Shown one piece after another: positions 36,662 to 44,755 of a stretch of 64,000 nt of DNA. The notes under the pieces were generated by a model. That model was not told where the DNA came from and did not search any database. It worked only from the letters and a program-made list of their open reading frames with translations. The first letter of the stretch is position 1. Every line of letters starts with the position of its first letter. The stretch is from assembly GCF_011378905.1 (NCBI RefSeq), contig NZ_WTPY01000005.1, forward strand, positions 186,001-250,000, given 5' to 3'. The translations under genes and the position numbers were made by a program. Source of the DNA: Paraglaciecola sp. 20A4. GTDB lineage: Bacteria > Pseudomonadota > Gammaproteobacteria > Enterobacterales > Alteromonadaceae.

Positions 36662-38143
36662 CTATTCTCCCATATATTTGTTAACGACCGCTTCAATTGG
36701 CAAAGTAACAATAAACGTTGCACCCTCATTAGGTACGCTGTGCGCGGTAATTGTTCCTCCATGGCGCTCTACTATTCGTCGACAAACGGCTAAGCCGATA
36801 CCTGTCCCCTTGTAAGCGGTTCGCCCATGTAAGCGCTGAAACGGTGAAAAAATTTTATCAGCATAAGTCTGTTCAAACCCAATGCCATTGTCTTTTATAG
36901 TAATGATACAACTGGGCACATCGATATGCTGTAATTCATCATAAATATCTTTTTGTTCGACCGACACATCTATCAGCGGTGCCTGATCAACGTTACGAAA
37001 TTTTAAACCATTCGACAGTACGTTTAAAAACAGTTGATATATTTGGCTCGGATCCGCACACACTCTAGGTAGAGGGGCCACGTTTATCTGGGCATCACTC
37101 TCTTTAATGGCTATTTCGAGATCACCCAGCACCTCTTCAAATACCTCATCTAACTCCACCTCAACGAAATCCTTTCCTCGAGTGGTAATACGAGAAAACT
37201 CGAGCAAATCATTGATTAACGTGGACATTCTAAACGCGGCAGTGGTCATTCGTTTAATATAATCCACACCCCGCTCGTCAAGTTTATCTTTATAAATGGT
37301 GGTTAACCTATCGCTAAAGGCCTGAATTTTTCGTAGCGGTTCTTGTAAGTCATGAGAGGCCACAAAAGCAAAGTCTTCTAGCTCCCGATTACTACGCGAA
37401 AGTTCCTCAGAATAGATTGTTAGTTCTTGGGTTCGCTGAGCCACTTTGTCGAGCAACTGTTCGTTTTGCTCTTCCAACCCTTCTTGGTAACGGGTGCTGA
37501 TACGCAAGTTAATGCGCGCCATCAAAAACATACCAATGACAAGCAAACCACTGGTAATTGCTGATACGCCAAAATTGACCTTAGCGTCACGTTGAATAGT
37601 TTCTAATTCGCTATACAAAGTGCGCCTGTGTGCGTACTCCTTATCAACAAGCAGTTTGATGTTTTTCCGAATTTCTCGATATAAGTCACGACCGCGATTA
37701 GTCATTACTTGCCGTAACGCCGACTTCTCTCGTTCTCGTAGCGCCAAATCAACGGTACTCGTTAGCTCATGTATTTTGGCATCAACGAGTATAAGCAACT
37801 CGTCTATCAGCTCTTTTTGGCTACCAATATCCGACTTGATTTCACGCACCTGCTTTATTTTTGCATCTAAACTTTGTAGCTCGGTATGGTAAGGATTCAG
37901 ATACTCTTCATACTCAGTCAATAAGTAACCGCGCTGGCCAGATTCCGCGACCACCACAGATAAATGTAAGCTTTCTAACCGCATAATGATGTTACTGGTT
38001 TTATCGAGACTGGTTTGCACCGACGACAATTGGTTTACCGTGCCTAAAGCAATAGATAAGTTAATGCCGATAATCCCCACCACTATGATGGAGATAATGA
38101 CCCAAGTCGCAGTGGTGTTACCAAATAATCGTTTAACGCGCAT
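36662..38143 (-). CDS. CHASE3-domain sensor histidine kinase
   Basis: A membrane-bound kinase (493 aa). Helix 1 at about residues 13-35, a periplasmic CHASE3 sensor to about 185 with the family pattern SGQRGYLLTEYEEYLNPYH near residue 68, helix 2 at about 190-212, a coiled-coil linker (LEEQNEQLLDKVAQRTQEL), then HisKA with FVASHDLQEPLRKIQAFS near residue 260 and HATPase with NVLSNGLKFRN, DNGIGFEQ and GTGIGLAVCRRIVERHGG. This is the bacteriophytochrome-like kinase class that usually passes phosphate to an Rcp-type receiver, which is exactly the gene downstream. The stimulus is unknown. Confidence 0.95.
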   Translation of the reverse strand: MRVKRLFGNTTATWVIISIIVVGIIGINLSIALGTVNQLSSVQTSLDKTSNIIMRLESLHLSVVVAESGQRGYLLTEYEEYLNPYHTELQSLDAKIKQVREIKSDIGSQKELIDELLILVDAKIHELTSTVDLALREREKSALRQVMTNRGRDLYREIRKNIKLLVDKEYAHRRTLYSELETIQRDAKVNFGVSAITSGLLVIGMFLMARINLRISTRYQEGLEEQNEQLLDKVAQRTQELTIYSEELSRSNRELEDFAFVASHDLQEPLRKIQAFSDRLTTIYKDKLDERGVDYIKRMTTAAFRMSTLINDLLEFSRITTRGKDFVEVELDEVFEEVLGDLEIAIKESDAQINVAPLPRVCADPSQIYQLFLNVLSNGLKFRNVDQAPLIDVSVEQKDIYDELQHIDVPSCIITIKDNGIGFEQTYADKIFSPFQRLHGRTAYKGTGIGLAVCRRIVERHGGTITAHSVPNEGATFIVTLPIEAVVNKYMGE

Positions 38144-38197
38144 GTTCGTCCTTTAATGTGGCCTTACTTCGCAGTGACTAAGCCAATGAAAAGAATA

Positions 38198-38431
38198 TTA
38201 CGACTGTGCAATAGAGCGCGAATGCTCTGCTAATTTTTGCAAGGCAGCGCTGCTGTCTTGACAGGCAACCAATATTTTATCTAATGCGGCGATGGCTTTT
38301 TCTTTGGGCATATCGTTTTCCAATACCAGTTTCACCATTTCTGCCTGCATCGAAATACGGTTTAGTGGATTGCGCACATCATGAATTAATGAATTAGTGG
38401 TCGGTGATTGTGCGTCTTGTGTTGGTTGCAT
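38198..38431 (-). CDS. Stand-alone histidine-phosphotransfer-like (DHp only) protein, 77 aa
   Basis: A 77 aa helical protein consisting only of a HisKA-like dimerisation element. The H-box SLIHDVRNPLNRISMQ near residues 14-29 keeps the phospho-acceptor His and the following Asp, and Asn-Pro as in kinases. A second helix (AAALDKILVACQDSSAALQKL) follows. No ATP-binding domain is present, and the ORF is closed by stops on both sides, so it is not a kinase broken by one frameshift. It stands three bases after the NtrC-family gene and 54 bases before the CHASE3 kinase. It may be a phosphotransfer protein of Spo0B-like logic, or a dimerising inhibitor of a kinase. Confidence 0.8.
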   Translation of the reverse strand: MQPTQDAQSPTTNSLIHDVRNPLNRISMQAEMVKLVLENDMPKEKAIAALDKILVACQDSSAALQKLAEHSRSIAQS

Positions 38432-38434
38432 AGA

Positions 38435-39766
38435 TTACCCCTGAGCCTGGCTTTCCCAAGCATTTAAGCGGTTATATAAAGTTTTGGTACTAATACCGAG
38501 CATTTCAGCAGCTAAGGTTTTATTGCCTTCAACTTTCTCTAAGGTCACGCGAATAAGCTCTTTTTCAACATCGTCAATGGTTTGTCCTGCCGTAACCTGA
38601 TTCGATGCAGTCTGACTTTTAGCAAAAGGTGACTCAAAATTCTTGGGCAACATAATATGGCTCGTAGCCGGGTCGCTCATGATAAACGCTCGGTGAATAG
38701 CATGGCGCAGCTCTCGAATGTTACCTGGCCAACCATAAGCTTTAAGTTGATCGAGCTGGGCATTCTGCCATGCAAAATTAGTCTCATTTTCTGCATTTAA
38801 CTGCTCAATAAACGCGGTAGCTAACAATGGAATATCCGCTAAGCGCTCACGCAGTGGCGGAATCGTGATAGGGAATACGGCCAAACGAAAATAAATGTCT
38901 TCGCGCAGTACTTTGCTCAGCGCGATTTCTTCGACCGTGCGATTAGTGGCTGATATAACACGGCAATCAACTGGCGTATCTTTTATAGCACCAACTCGAG
39001 TAACGCGCTTACTTTCGAGCACCCGTAACAAGTTCGGTTGCATTTCCAGTGGCATTTCGGTGATTTCATCAAGAAATAGCGTACCACCTTGTGCTTGTTC
39101 AAATACCCCTATCTTTCGCCCCACGGCACCGGTAAATGATCCTTTCTCATGGCCAAATAACTCACTGCCGATCAGCTCTCGTGATAACGCACCACAGTTA
39201 GTTGCGACCAGCGGGCCTTCGAAATTACTGGCAGTGTGGATAGCATGGGCGACGACTTCTTTGCCGACACCACTTTCGCCCATGAGCATAACGTTAGCAT
39301 TGGTTTTGCCCACCCGCTCTATCATCTCGTATAGCTCTTGCATAGGTGCAGACTCACCAACTAAGCAGTCAAAGTGCTTAGTAATGGACGATGATTTAGC
39401 CTTTTTAATGGCTTTGGATTTACCTGACAAAACCTGCTCTAAATCTTCTCGCTGCAGGGGCTTAACAAGGTAATTGACATTAGGCCCGCACATGCCAGCG
39501 ATGATACTTTTGACCGATGGATGCCCTGTAATCAAGGTCACAAAAGGTACTTTAGTTTGGGTATTTAATTTATCTATTAAATGCAATGCACTGCCATCTG
39601 GCAGCATAAAATCGAGCAGTATATGATCAAACTGTTGAAACTCTATACAGCTGTAGGCTTCTTCCAAGCAGTTGGCAACTTCTACGTCGTGACCTAAAAA
39701 CTCGATAATATTACTGGCTACGTCGGTAAATTCCTTATCATCATCGACTAATAATATTTGAGACAC
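38435..39766 (-). CDS. Sigma-54-dependent response regulator (NtrC family)
   Basis: A 443 aa activator of sigma-54 RNA polymerase. Receiver at 1-120 (acceptor Asp in ILLDFMLPDGSALHL), AAA+ domain at about 140-370 with Walker A GESGVGKEVVAHAIH, loop GSFTGAVG (GAFTGA family with Ser in place of Ala), Walker B GGTLFLDEITEM, and a Fis-type HTH at the end (GNKTLAAEMLGISTKTLYNRL). The start is GTG with AAGGAATCCAC upstream. It is the first gene of the signalling operon. A sigma-54 promoter candidate about 150 bases upstream suggests it drives its own operon. Confidence 0.95.
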   Translation of the reverse strand: MSQILLVDDDKEFTDVASNIIEFLGHDVEVANCLEEAYSCIEFQQFDHILLDFMLPDGSALHLIDKLNTQTKVPFVTLITGHPSVKSIIAGMCGPNVNYLVKPLQREDLEQVLSGKSKAIKKAKSSSITKHFDCLVGESAPMQELYEMIERVGKTNANVMLMGESGVGKEVVAHAIHTASNFEGPLVATNCGALSRELIGSELFGHEKGSFTGAVGRKIGVFEQAQGGTLFLDEITEMPLEMQPNLLRVLESKRVTRVGAIKDTPVDCRVISATNRTVEEIALSKVLREDIYFRLAVFPITIPPLRERLADIPLLATAFIEQLNAENETNFAWQNAQLDQLKAYGWPGNIRELRHAIHRAFIMSDPATSHIMLPKNFESPFAKSQTASNQVTAGQTIDDVEKELIRVTLEKVEGNKTLAAEMLGISTKTLYNRLNAWESQAQG

Positions 39767-39914
39767 GTGGATTCCTTTTTTGTTGAGTAACTGTTAATTC
39801 AGTTTCTAGCTATATTTCTTATCTAGGGTCTATCGACCGTTGTGATTAGCTAACCTATTTAACAACCACCGGTGAGTAGGTTGGCTGATCATTCGAGAAT
39901 GTAATGTGGATAGT

Positions 39915-39930
39915 AGCATCGCACCTGCCA
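39915..39930 (-). promoter_or_regulatory. Sigma-54 promoter candidate
   Basis: On the minus strand TGGCAGGTGCGATGCT fits the -24/-12 consensus TGGCACGNNNNTTGCW with two mismatches and exact spacing; GG and GC, the key doublets, are both kept. It lies about 150 bases before the NtrC-family start and points into the operon. Confidence 0.6.
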
Positions 39931-40098
39931 TATTATCACATCGATTTTTTGTAAATAGTGTCGCTAGGGAGCTATCTCGGAAAATTTCACAACGGAGTTA
40001 GGTAAGCAACACTTAGGCCAAAACGACTCACACGCAATAATTAACGCGTAGGATCACCTAGCGATAGTAATTATTAAGCTATTTCTTAGCCGCGAAAA

Positions 40099-40126
40099 CC
40101 AAAAAAGCCTGTCATTGACAGGCTTT
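40099..40126 (-). terminator. Terminator after GNAT/C39 gene
   Basis: A perfect 10-bp stem (AAAGCCTGTC, loop of three, GACAGGCTTT) runs into T6 on the minus strand, 19 bases past the stop of the GNAT/C39 gene. Confidence 0.9.
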
Positions 40127-40144
40127 AAACTATTGTTTTTGAAA

Positions 40145-41344
40145 CTATTTTGATATTAACAAAGCGGTACGCAACTTACTCTTACCAAATGCAGACATAC
40201 TATAAAAATCTTCACGAGCAATGGGAATATGCTGACAGTCCATGGGCTGCGGATGTAAATCGTCTGGATCGGGGTCGTGTAGGTACAAACAATCTTCATC
40301 AATGTGTGTAACTGTTACCCAATGCGGTATTTTTTTCCCATCGAGCTGATAGGTGCTAATTAGGCTGATAACCGCAGCCCCTTTACTCAAGCCCTTTTGC
40401 AACGCGTTTACGTCAGGATCCGAGTAAATTATTTTTATCCCTAAATGCTTGGCTTGTTGTAAAAATTGCCTATCTACCGCCTGCATAATGTATTTTTTAT
40501 GTTCACTGCGGACACCATCAATGAATAGCGGGGCTTTGGTGTTCACGTAAGCAGTAACTGAATACCCACGCTGATGTGCAGCCAACGCTAACCCAATGGG
40601 GTGACAGCCACCGTGACCGGATGTCATAAATATGGTTGTTGCTTGACGCCATATGTCCAATTCCAGAGACTGTGACATATCCAACTCGTTATTCAGGTTT
40701 GCCATAGCCATCATTAAAGCCGACGGCCCGCAAGTAAACTCTGTAGTTTGCTTATACCAAGGATAAGCGGGCAATGTTTGCAATGACAGACTCTGACGAA
40801 TCGGCTTTTGCATACGTAACGCATCAATTGAACCTTGGTAGTAATTAGCATACGTACCAAAAGTGCGATATCCCAAGCTCTCGTATAGCTTAATTGCCCC
40901 CGTATTATTGGTGGCTACTTCAAGGCGCATAAACAATTTATCTTGTTCTAAGGTTTTTTCCTCAAGTGCAAGCAGTAGCTTTTTACCCACACCCAAACCT
41001 TGAGCATGACTGCTCACTGCAATGGAATAAAGCCGTGCCAATCGCGTACCTTTACGCATAATGACCAAGCCATAACCGAGCAAAATGTCATTATGGGTTG
41101 CCACCATAAACACTCTGTGACTATCAGTTGCTTTAAGCCAATGCAGCAAACGGCGCTGACTTAATCGGTCTGACTCAAAACTAGCATTTTCCAACTCCAC
41201 TAGCTGAGCAATATCATCCAGCTCGGCACCGCGAATAGTCAACGCGCTTTTTTTATTTATACCACTTTCTTTTGCATTGCCCCCAGTAGGAGCAATACGT
41301 GTGGGTAGGCTGCTTTTGTATTGTTTTTTGTGCCCAGTGGACAT
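40145..41344 (-). CDS. GNAT acetyltransferase - C39-like peptidase fusion
   Basis: A 399 aa two-domain protein. The N-terminal part (about 35-185) is a RimI-like GNAT domain with the acetyl-CoA loop SSHAQGLGVGKKLLLAL and the later NNTGAIKLYESLGYRTFG. The C-terminal part (about 200-395) is a C39-like papain-fold peptidase (DUF3335 type): Cys in TEFTCGPSALMMAM, His in HWVTVTHIDED, then LHDPDPDDL. I start at ATG 41344 since GAGG lies upstream; this leaves one base after the ATP-grasp gene. Fusions like this, paired with RimK-like ligases, were predicted from comparative genomics to make and trim peptide tags. Substrates are unknown. Confidence 0.9.
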   Translation of the reverse strand: MSTGHKKQYKSSLPTRIAPTGGNAKESGINKKSALTIRGAELDDIAQLVELENASFESDRLSQRRLLHWLKATDSHRVFMVATHNDILLGYGLVIMRKGTRLARLYSIAVSSHAQGLGVGKKLLLALEEKTLEQDKLFMRLEVATNNTGAIKLYESLGYRTFGTYANYYQGSIDALRMQKPIRQSLSLQTLPAYPWYKQTTEFTCGPSALMMAMANLNNELDMSQSLELDIWRQATTIFMTSGHGGCHPIGLALAAHQRGYSVTAYVNTKAPLFIDGVRSEHKKYIMQAVDRQFLQQAKHLGIKIIYSDPDVNALQKGLSKGAAVISLISTYQLDGKKIPHWVTVTHIDEDCLYLHDPDPDDLHPQPMDCQHIPIAREDFYSMSAFGKSKLRTALLISK

Positions 41345-41345
41345 C

Positions 41346-42812
41346 TTATTTGCCTCGTAACTCAAGGCGGTTAGCGAATTCTTGCATCACCAACATATAT
41401 AACTCTTTACCTAAGTATAAGTCCTCAACTTTAGACTCTAAGCTTGGGTTGTCATTCACTTCAATCACGTAAACTTGATTGTTAACTTGTTTAATATCCA
41501 CCCCATACAAACCTTTACCAACAATAGAGCTGGCTTTAACAGCAGCGTCAAGCACCGGCTTAGGCACTTCGAAAGTCGGTAGCGTCTCAAAGTCACCTGA
41601 GAAGTGTTTCTTTGAACTATGATTGTAAATTTGCCAATGGTTACGGGCCATAAAGTAACGGCACGCGTATATCGCACGACCATTTAATACCCCAATGCGC
41701 CAATCAAAATCTGTGTACACAAATTCCTGTATCAGCACTAACGCTGATTGGCGTAACATTTCTACCAATTTCAACTTTAATTCAACCAAGTTTTCGACTT
41801 TGAATACACCGATTGAAAACGAACTTTCTGGCAACTTTAATACCATCGGATAGTTAAACTCTGCTTCCATCAATTCACAGGTTTCGTCACTTGAATTGGA
41901 CACAAATCGACTTTTAGGTGACGGCACTTTGTTGTAGCTAAAGGCATCATGTAAAAACACCTTGTTGCAACAACGCAAAATAGAGGTCGCATCATCTATC
42001 ACTTCAAGCCCTTCTTGCTCGCCTTTACGAGCAAGTTGGTAGGTATGGTGATTAATTGCCGTCGTTTCACGAATAAACAAAGCGTCGAACTGACTGATCA
42101 TTGGCCCTTGTTTAGCGGTAATTACTTCTGCGTTTATACCTACTTGCTCAGCAGCTTTAACAAAGTTTTGGATCGCTTTAGGGTCGCTAGGAGCGGTTTT
42201 TTCTTCCGGGTTTACCAGAATAGCCATATCCCAACGAAAACGTTTTTTGTTACTACGACTACGCCAATACTTTTGAGTGAAATGCTCTAAACGTTCAGCA
42301 AATAACGGCCACAAGCTGGAGTCTATTTCACGAATACCTAACGCTTGAGGTTGCACGCTTAAACCTTTTTCATCTCGGGTAAACGATAAACGCAAAATAG
42401 GCGCAGGAAAGCGCTCAAAAATATGCTTAGCAATACGCTTGTGACGTTCATTTTGTGACCAGCCGAAAAACACTAAAATTTCCGCCGGTAATTCATCACC
42501 GATATGTGCATATAAATCAGTGCTCATATACTTTGGCACAGGCGTTAGCATATTAGCTTGATCAGTTAACGACTCGCTCAAATCATTAATGGTGTTCACA
42601 CTCGGCAACACTTTATGCTGGCGCGCTTCAGCCAATAAAGAGCAGTAGTAACCCTGGCTCAAATATTTATCAGTATCACATAAGTTAATAATACGTGTTT
42701 TTGGCTCACCTACCTTTGGGTAATCAGCAAGATATTGGGCAAAATCAATAACCGTGGCATCCAAACTAGGGAAGCCATCGGCATTATCTACAACAACGAT
42801 AGTTTTAAACAT
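41346..42812 (-). CDS. RimK-like ATP-grasp ligase with RLAN domain
   Basis: A 488 aa protein: an N-terminal RLAN domain (about 1-150, FKTIVVVDNADGFPSLDA at the start), a middle segment, and an ATP-grasp domain of RimK/glutathione-synthetase type from about 190 (MVLKLPESSFSIGVFKV, LIQEFVYTDFDWRIGVLNG, GLYGVDIKQ, YVIEVNDNPSLESKVED). Such enzymes join an amino acid or peptide to a carboxylate using ATP. The ATG at 42812 has GGAG upstream. It is coupled to the GNAT/C39 fusion by a one-base gap. Together they form a conserved predicted amidoligase/peptidase pair. Possible iron control is suggested by a Fur-like box upstream. Confidence 0.92.
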   Translation of the reverse strand: MFKTIVVVDNADGFPSLDATVIDFAQYLADYPKVGEPKTRIINLCDTDKYLSQGYYCSLLAEARQHKVLPSVNTINDLSESLTDQANMLTPVPKYMSTDLYAHIGDELPAEILVFFGWSQNERHKRIAKHIFERFPAPILRLSFTRDEKGLSVQPQALGIREIDSSLWPLFAERLEHFTQKYWRSRSNKKRFRWDMAILVNPEEKTAPSDPKAIQNFVKAAEQVGINAEVITAKQGPMISQFDALFIRETTAINHHTYQLARKGEQEGLEVIDDATSILRCCNKVFLHDAFSYNKVPSPKSRFVSNSSDETCELMEAEFNYPMVLKLPESSFSIGVFKVENLVELKLKLVEMLRQSALVLIQEFVYTDFDWRIGVLNGRAIYACRYFMARNHWQIYNHSSKKHFSGDFETLPTFEVPKPVLDAAVKASSIVGKGLYGVDIKQVNNQVYVIEVNDNPSLESKVEDLYLGKELYMLVMQEFANRLELRGK

Positions 42813-42980
42813 TTTACAGCGCTCCAAATAGCAATTTGACTTGTATTTAGGACACTAAAAAGTGCAACAAGCCAAGCAAAATCAATTAGTTAATCAACAG
42901 CTCATGCTTGCCACATCGGTAGGATGGTCTGGGCAATGATATTGGTGCGGAATATAGGCGTTACGTAGATTAAATCAACA

Positions 42981-42996
42981 TTTTTTTGCAAAAAAA
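42981..42996. repeat. Perfect T7-GC-A7 palindrome
   Basis: TTTTTTTGCAAAAAAA is a perfect 16-base palindrome that abuts the Fur-box-like site. It would form a weak hairpin or an intrinsically bent site. Confidence 0.6.
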
Positions 42997-43013
42997 TGAT
43001 AATAATTTTTATT
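42995..43013 (-). promoter_or_regulatory. Fur-box-like site
   Basis: AATGATAATAATTTTTATT matches the 19-base Fur consensus AATGATAATNATTATCATT at all but two positions. It lies about 183 bases upstream of the ATP-grasp gene start and 62 bases downstream of the serine hydrolase stop. The AT-rich surroundings raise the chance of accidental match. Confidence 0.45.
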
Positions 43014-43074
43014 AAAAATGAGGCTCAAAAGTAAGCTTCAAGATAGCAATATAAAATCATTTAAAAACAAAAGC

Positions 43075-44706
43075 TTACTCTTTAATCTTACGCAAATTTA
43101 GATCTTGAAAATCGTAACTAAAATCGATATTAGAAAATACCGGGATCAATTCAATGTGTGTGACCTCTTCTTTTTCATCTCGGTGGAGTTGAGCGTACAC
43201 ATCGGCTTCTAAGCTTCTGTCGTCCCAACGCACTAAATAGCGATCTGTTTTATTGTCTGCAAATAGCCCACCAATTAACTTCACGACACGGTTAGAACGC
43301 AATTGAATACGCCCATCTCGCTGCTCTAAATAAAAATCTCCTAACCAATTATCACGATAGTTGCCCAAAGCAGTTTGAAGTTCAGAATCGCTAATTAAGA
43401 CTGGTTTGGTTTTTGAGAACTGATCGTTTAGTCGTTCAACATGGGAAGATTGTGCTTTTGCGGTTTTGTTATCTAAAGACGACGTATTAGGTGCAAATAC
43501 TTCAAGCCAATCTGTTTTAGTGTCACCCAAGTAAGGTTTCATTAAGCTATAAATAAGTGCGCTGCGCGCTGCGCTAGATTGTTGATTTGTAAGCACCACT
43601 ATGCCCAAGTCTAATTCTGGAAAAAACGTCACATAAGAATACATACCCGCTAAGCTACCACTGTGATGAACACGCAACTGCCCATCCACATCATTCAAAC
43701 GCCAGCCTAAACCATAGGCACTAAAATGGCTGTTGTTGTAATGCTGGTCAGTGCTTGATACTGGCATAATCGTTTGTGCGGTCCACATTTCTTGGTGCTG
43801 GGCCATTGAAAACAAGCGTTCTCCATCTGCTGCAACACCCTGATTAAGCTGTACTTTCGCCCAAATAAGCATATCTTCCAAACTGCATTGAATACCACCC
43901 GCAGCCCCTGAGACATTAGGCTTACTGGTGTCAACATCACGTACGATAGTCACTAATTTACCGTTTACCATACCATGCGGTGTCGCGGCCAAGGTTTGTT
44001 GCGCTTTGGGTATGTGTCCCGCGAAACAGTGGTGCATGCCTAAGGGAGCGAATATACGTTGTTCAACAAATTGCTCCCAACTTTGTCCACTCGCGGAAGC
44101 CACAATTTCACCCGCGACAATATAAAGCAAATTGTCGTAGGCATAATCGGCTCGAAACTGACCAGTGGGTTTAAGAAAACGCAGGTTGTGTACCACTTCC
44201 TCTCGGCTAAAGCTTGATGGTTCGGGCCAAAGCATTAGATCCCCAGCGCCTAAGCCTAATCCACTACGATGAGTAAGCAAATCAGTAATGGTAAAGTGCG
44301 CGCTTATCCACGGATCATGCAGCTGAAAATTCGGCAAATGTTTAACGACGGGGTCATCCCAGTTGAGCTTGCCGTCATCGACCAATATCGCTAACGCGGC
44401 TGCGGTAAATGCCTTGGTATTTGACGCTATTTTGAATAGGCTTTTTGCAGTAACAGGCTCCTTGTTACGGATATCTTTCACCCCGTAGCTTTGCTTGAGT
44501 ACAATCTGATTATCTTTAATCACACCTAGTGCAACGCCTGGGATCTGCAAACGGTCCATGATCTGCGCTACCTGCTCACCTAACTTTGACGTGTTTAACA
44601 CTGGTTCGTGTGGCTTATTTTGTTTCACTTGAGCCTCTGCTTGTAGCGTCCACATGCAGACGAGTAAGGTAACGAATTTGATGCCACTACAGCGTAATAA
44701 AATCAT
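43075..44706 (-). CDS. Secreted serine hydrolase, beta-lactamase class C fold
   Basis: A 543 aa exported protein. A signal peptide (LRCSGIKFVTLLVCMWTLQAEA) starts at the ATG at 44706; the longer frame overlaps the upstream gene and would bury the signal. The catalytic domain (about 35-400) has the SxxK motif in KIASNTKAFTAAAL and the Tyr motif in ADYAYDNLLYIVAGEI. A DUF3471-like C-terminal domain follows (about 430-540). Family members include D-amino-acid peptidases, esterases and the muramyl amidase AmiE of Bacillus. Here, next to an AmiD-type amidase fusion, an action on peptidoglycan peptides or the lactyl-peptide bond is the best guess. Confidence 0.85.
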   Translation of the reverse strand: MILLRCSGIKFVTLLVCMWTLQAEAQVKQNKPHEPVLNTSKLGEQVAQIMDRLQIPGVALGVIKDNQIVLKQSYGVKDIRNKEPVTAKSLFKIASNTKAFTAAALAILVDDGKLNWDDPVVKHLPNFQLHDPWISAHFTITDLLTHRSGLGLGAGDLMLWPEPSSFSREEVVHNLRFLKPTGQFRADYAYDNLLYIVAGEIVASASGQSWEQFVEQRIFAPLGMHHCFAGHIPKAQQTLAATPHGMVNGKLVTIVRDVDTSKPNVSGAAGGIQCSLEDMLIWAKVQLNQGVAADGERLFSMAQHQEMWTAQTIMPVSSTDQHYNNSHFSAYGLGWRLNDVDGQLRVHHSGSLAGMYSYVTFFPELDLGIVVLTNQQSSAARSALIYSLMKPYLGDTKTDWLEVFAPNTSSLDNKTAKAQSSHVERLNDQFSKTKPVLISDSELQTALGNYRDNWLGDFYLEQRDGRIQLRSNRVVKLIGGLFADNKTDRYLVRWDDRSLEADVYAQLHRDEKEEVTHIELIPVFSNIDFSYDFQDLNLRKIKE

Positions 44707-44755
44707 AGTTTGATTTGCCTTAAAGTCATTATTAGAGCGCCCAACAGCGCGTATT

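Larger units (their letters stand above)
39767..40144. other. Intergenic upstream of signalling operon
   Basis: This 378-base gap holds the sigma-54 promoter candidate (39915-39930), the palindrome CACCGGTG at about 39867-39874 in the leader, and the terminator of the upstream GNAT/C39 gene. No ORF is seen. Confidence 0.6.

Noticed and set aside
38895-39473. Long open frame, plus strand, 192 aa
   Set aside because: It is antisense to the NtrC-family gene; serine- and proline-rich low-complexity translation, no ribosome-binding site.
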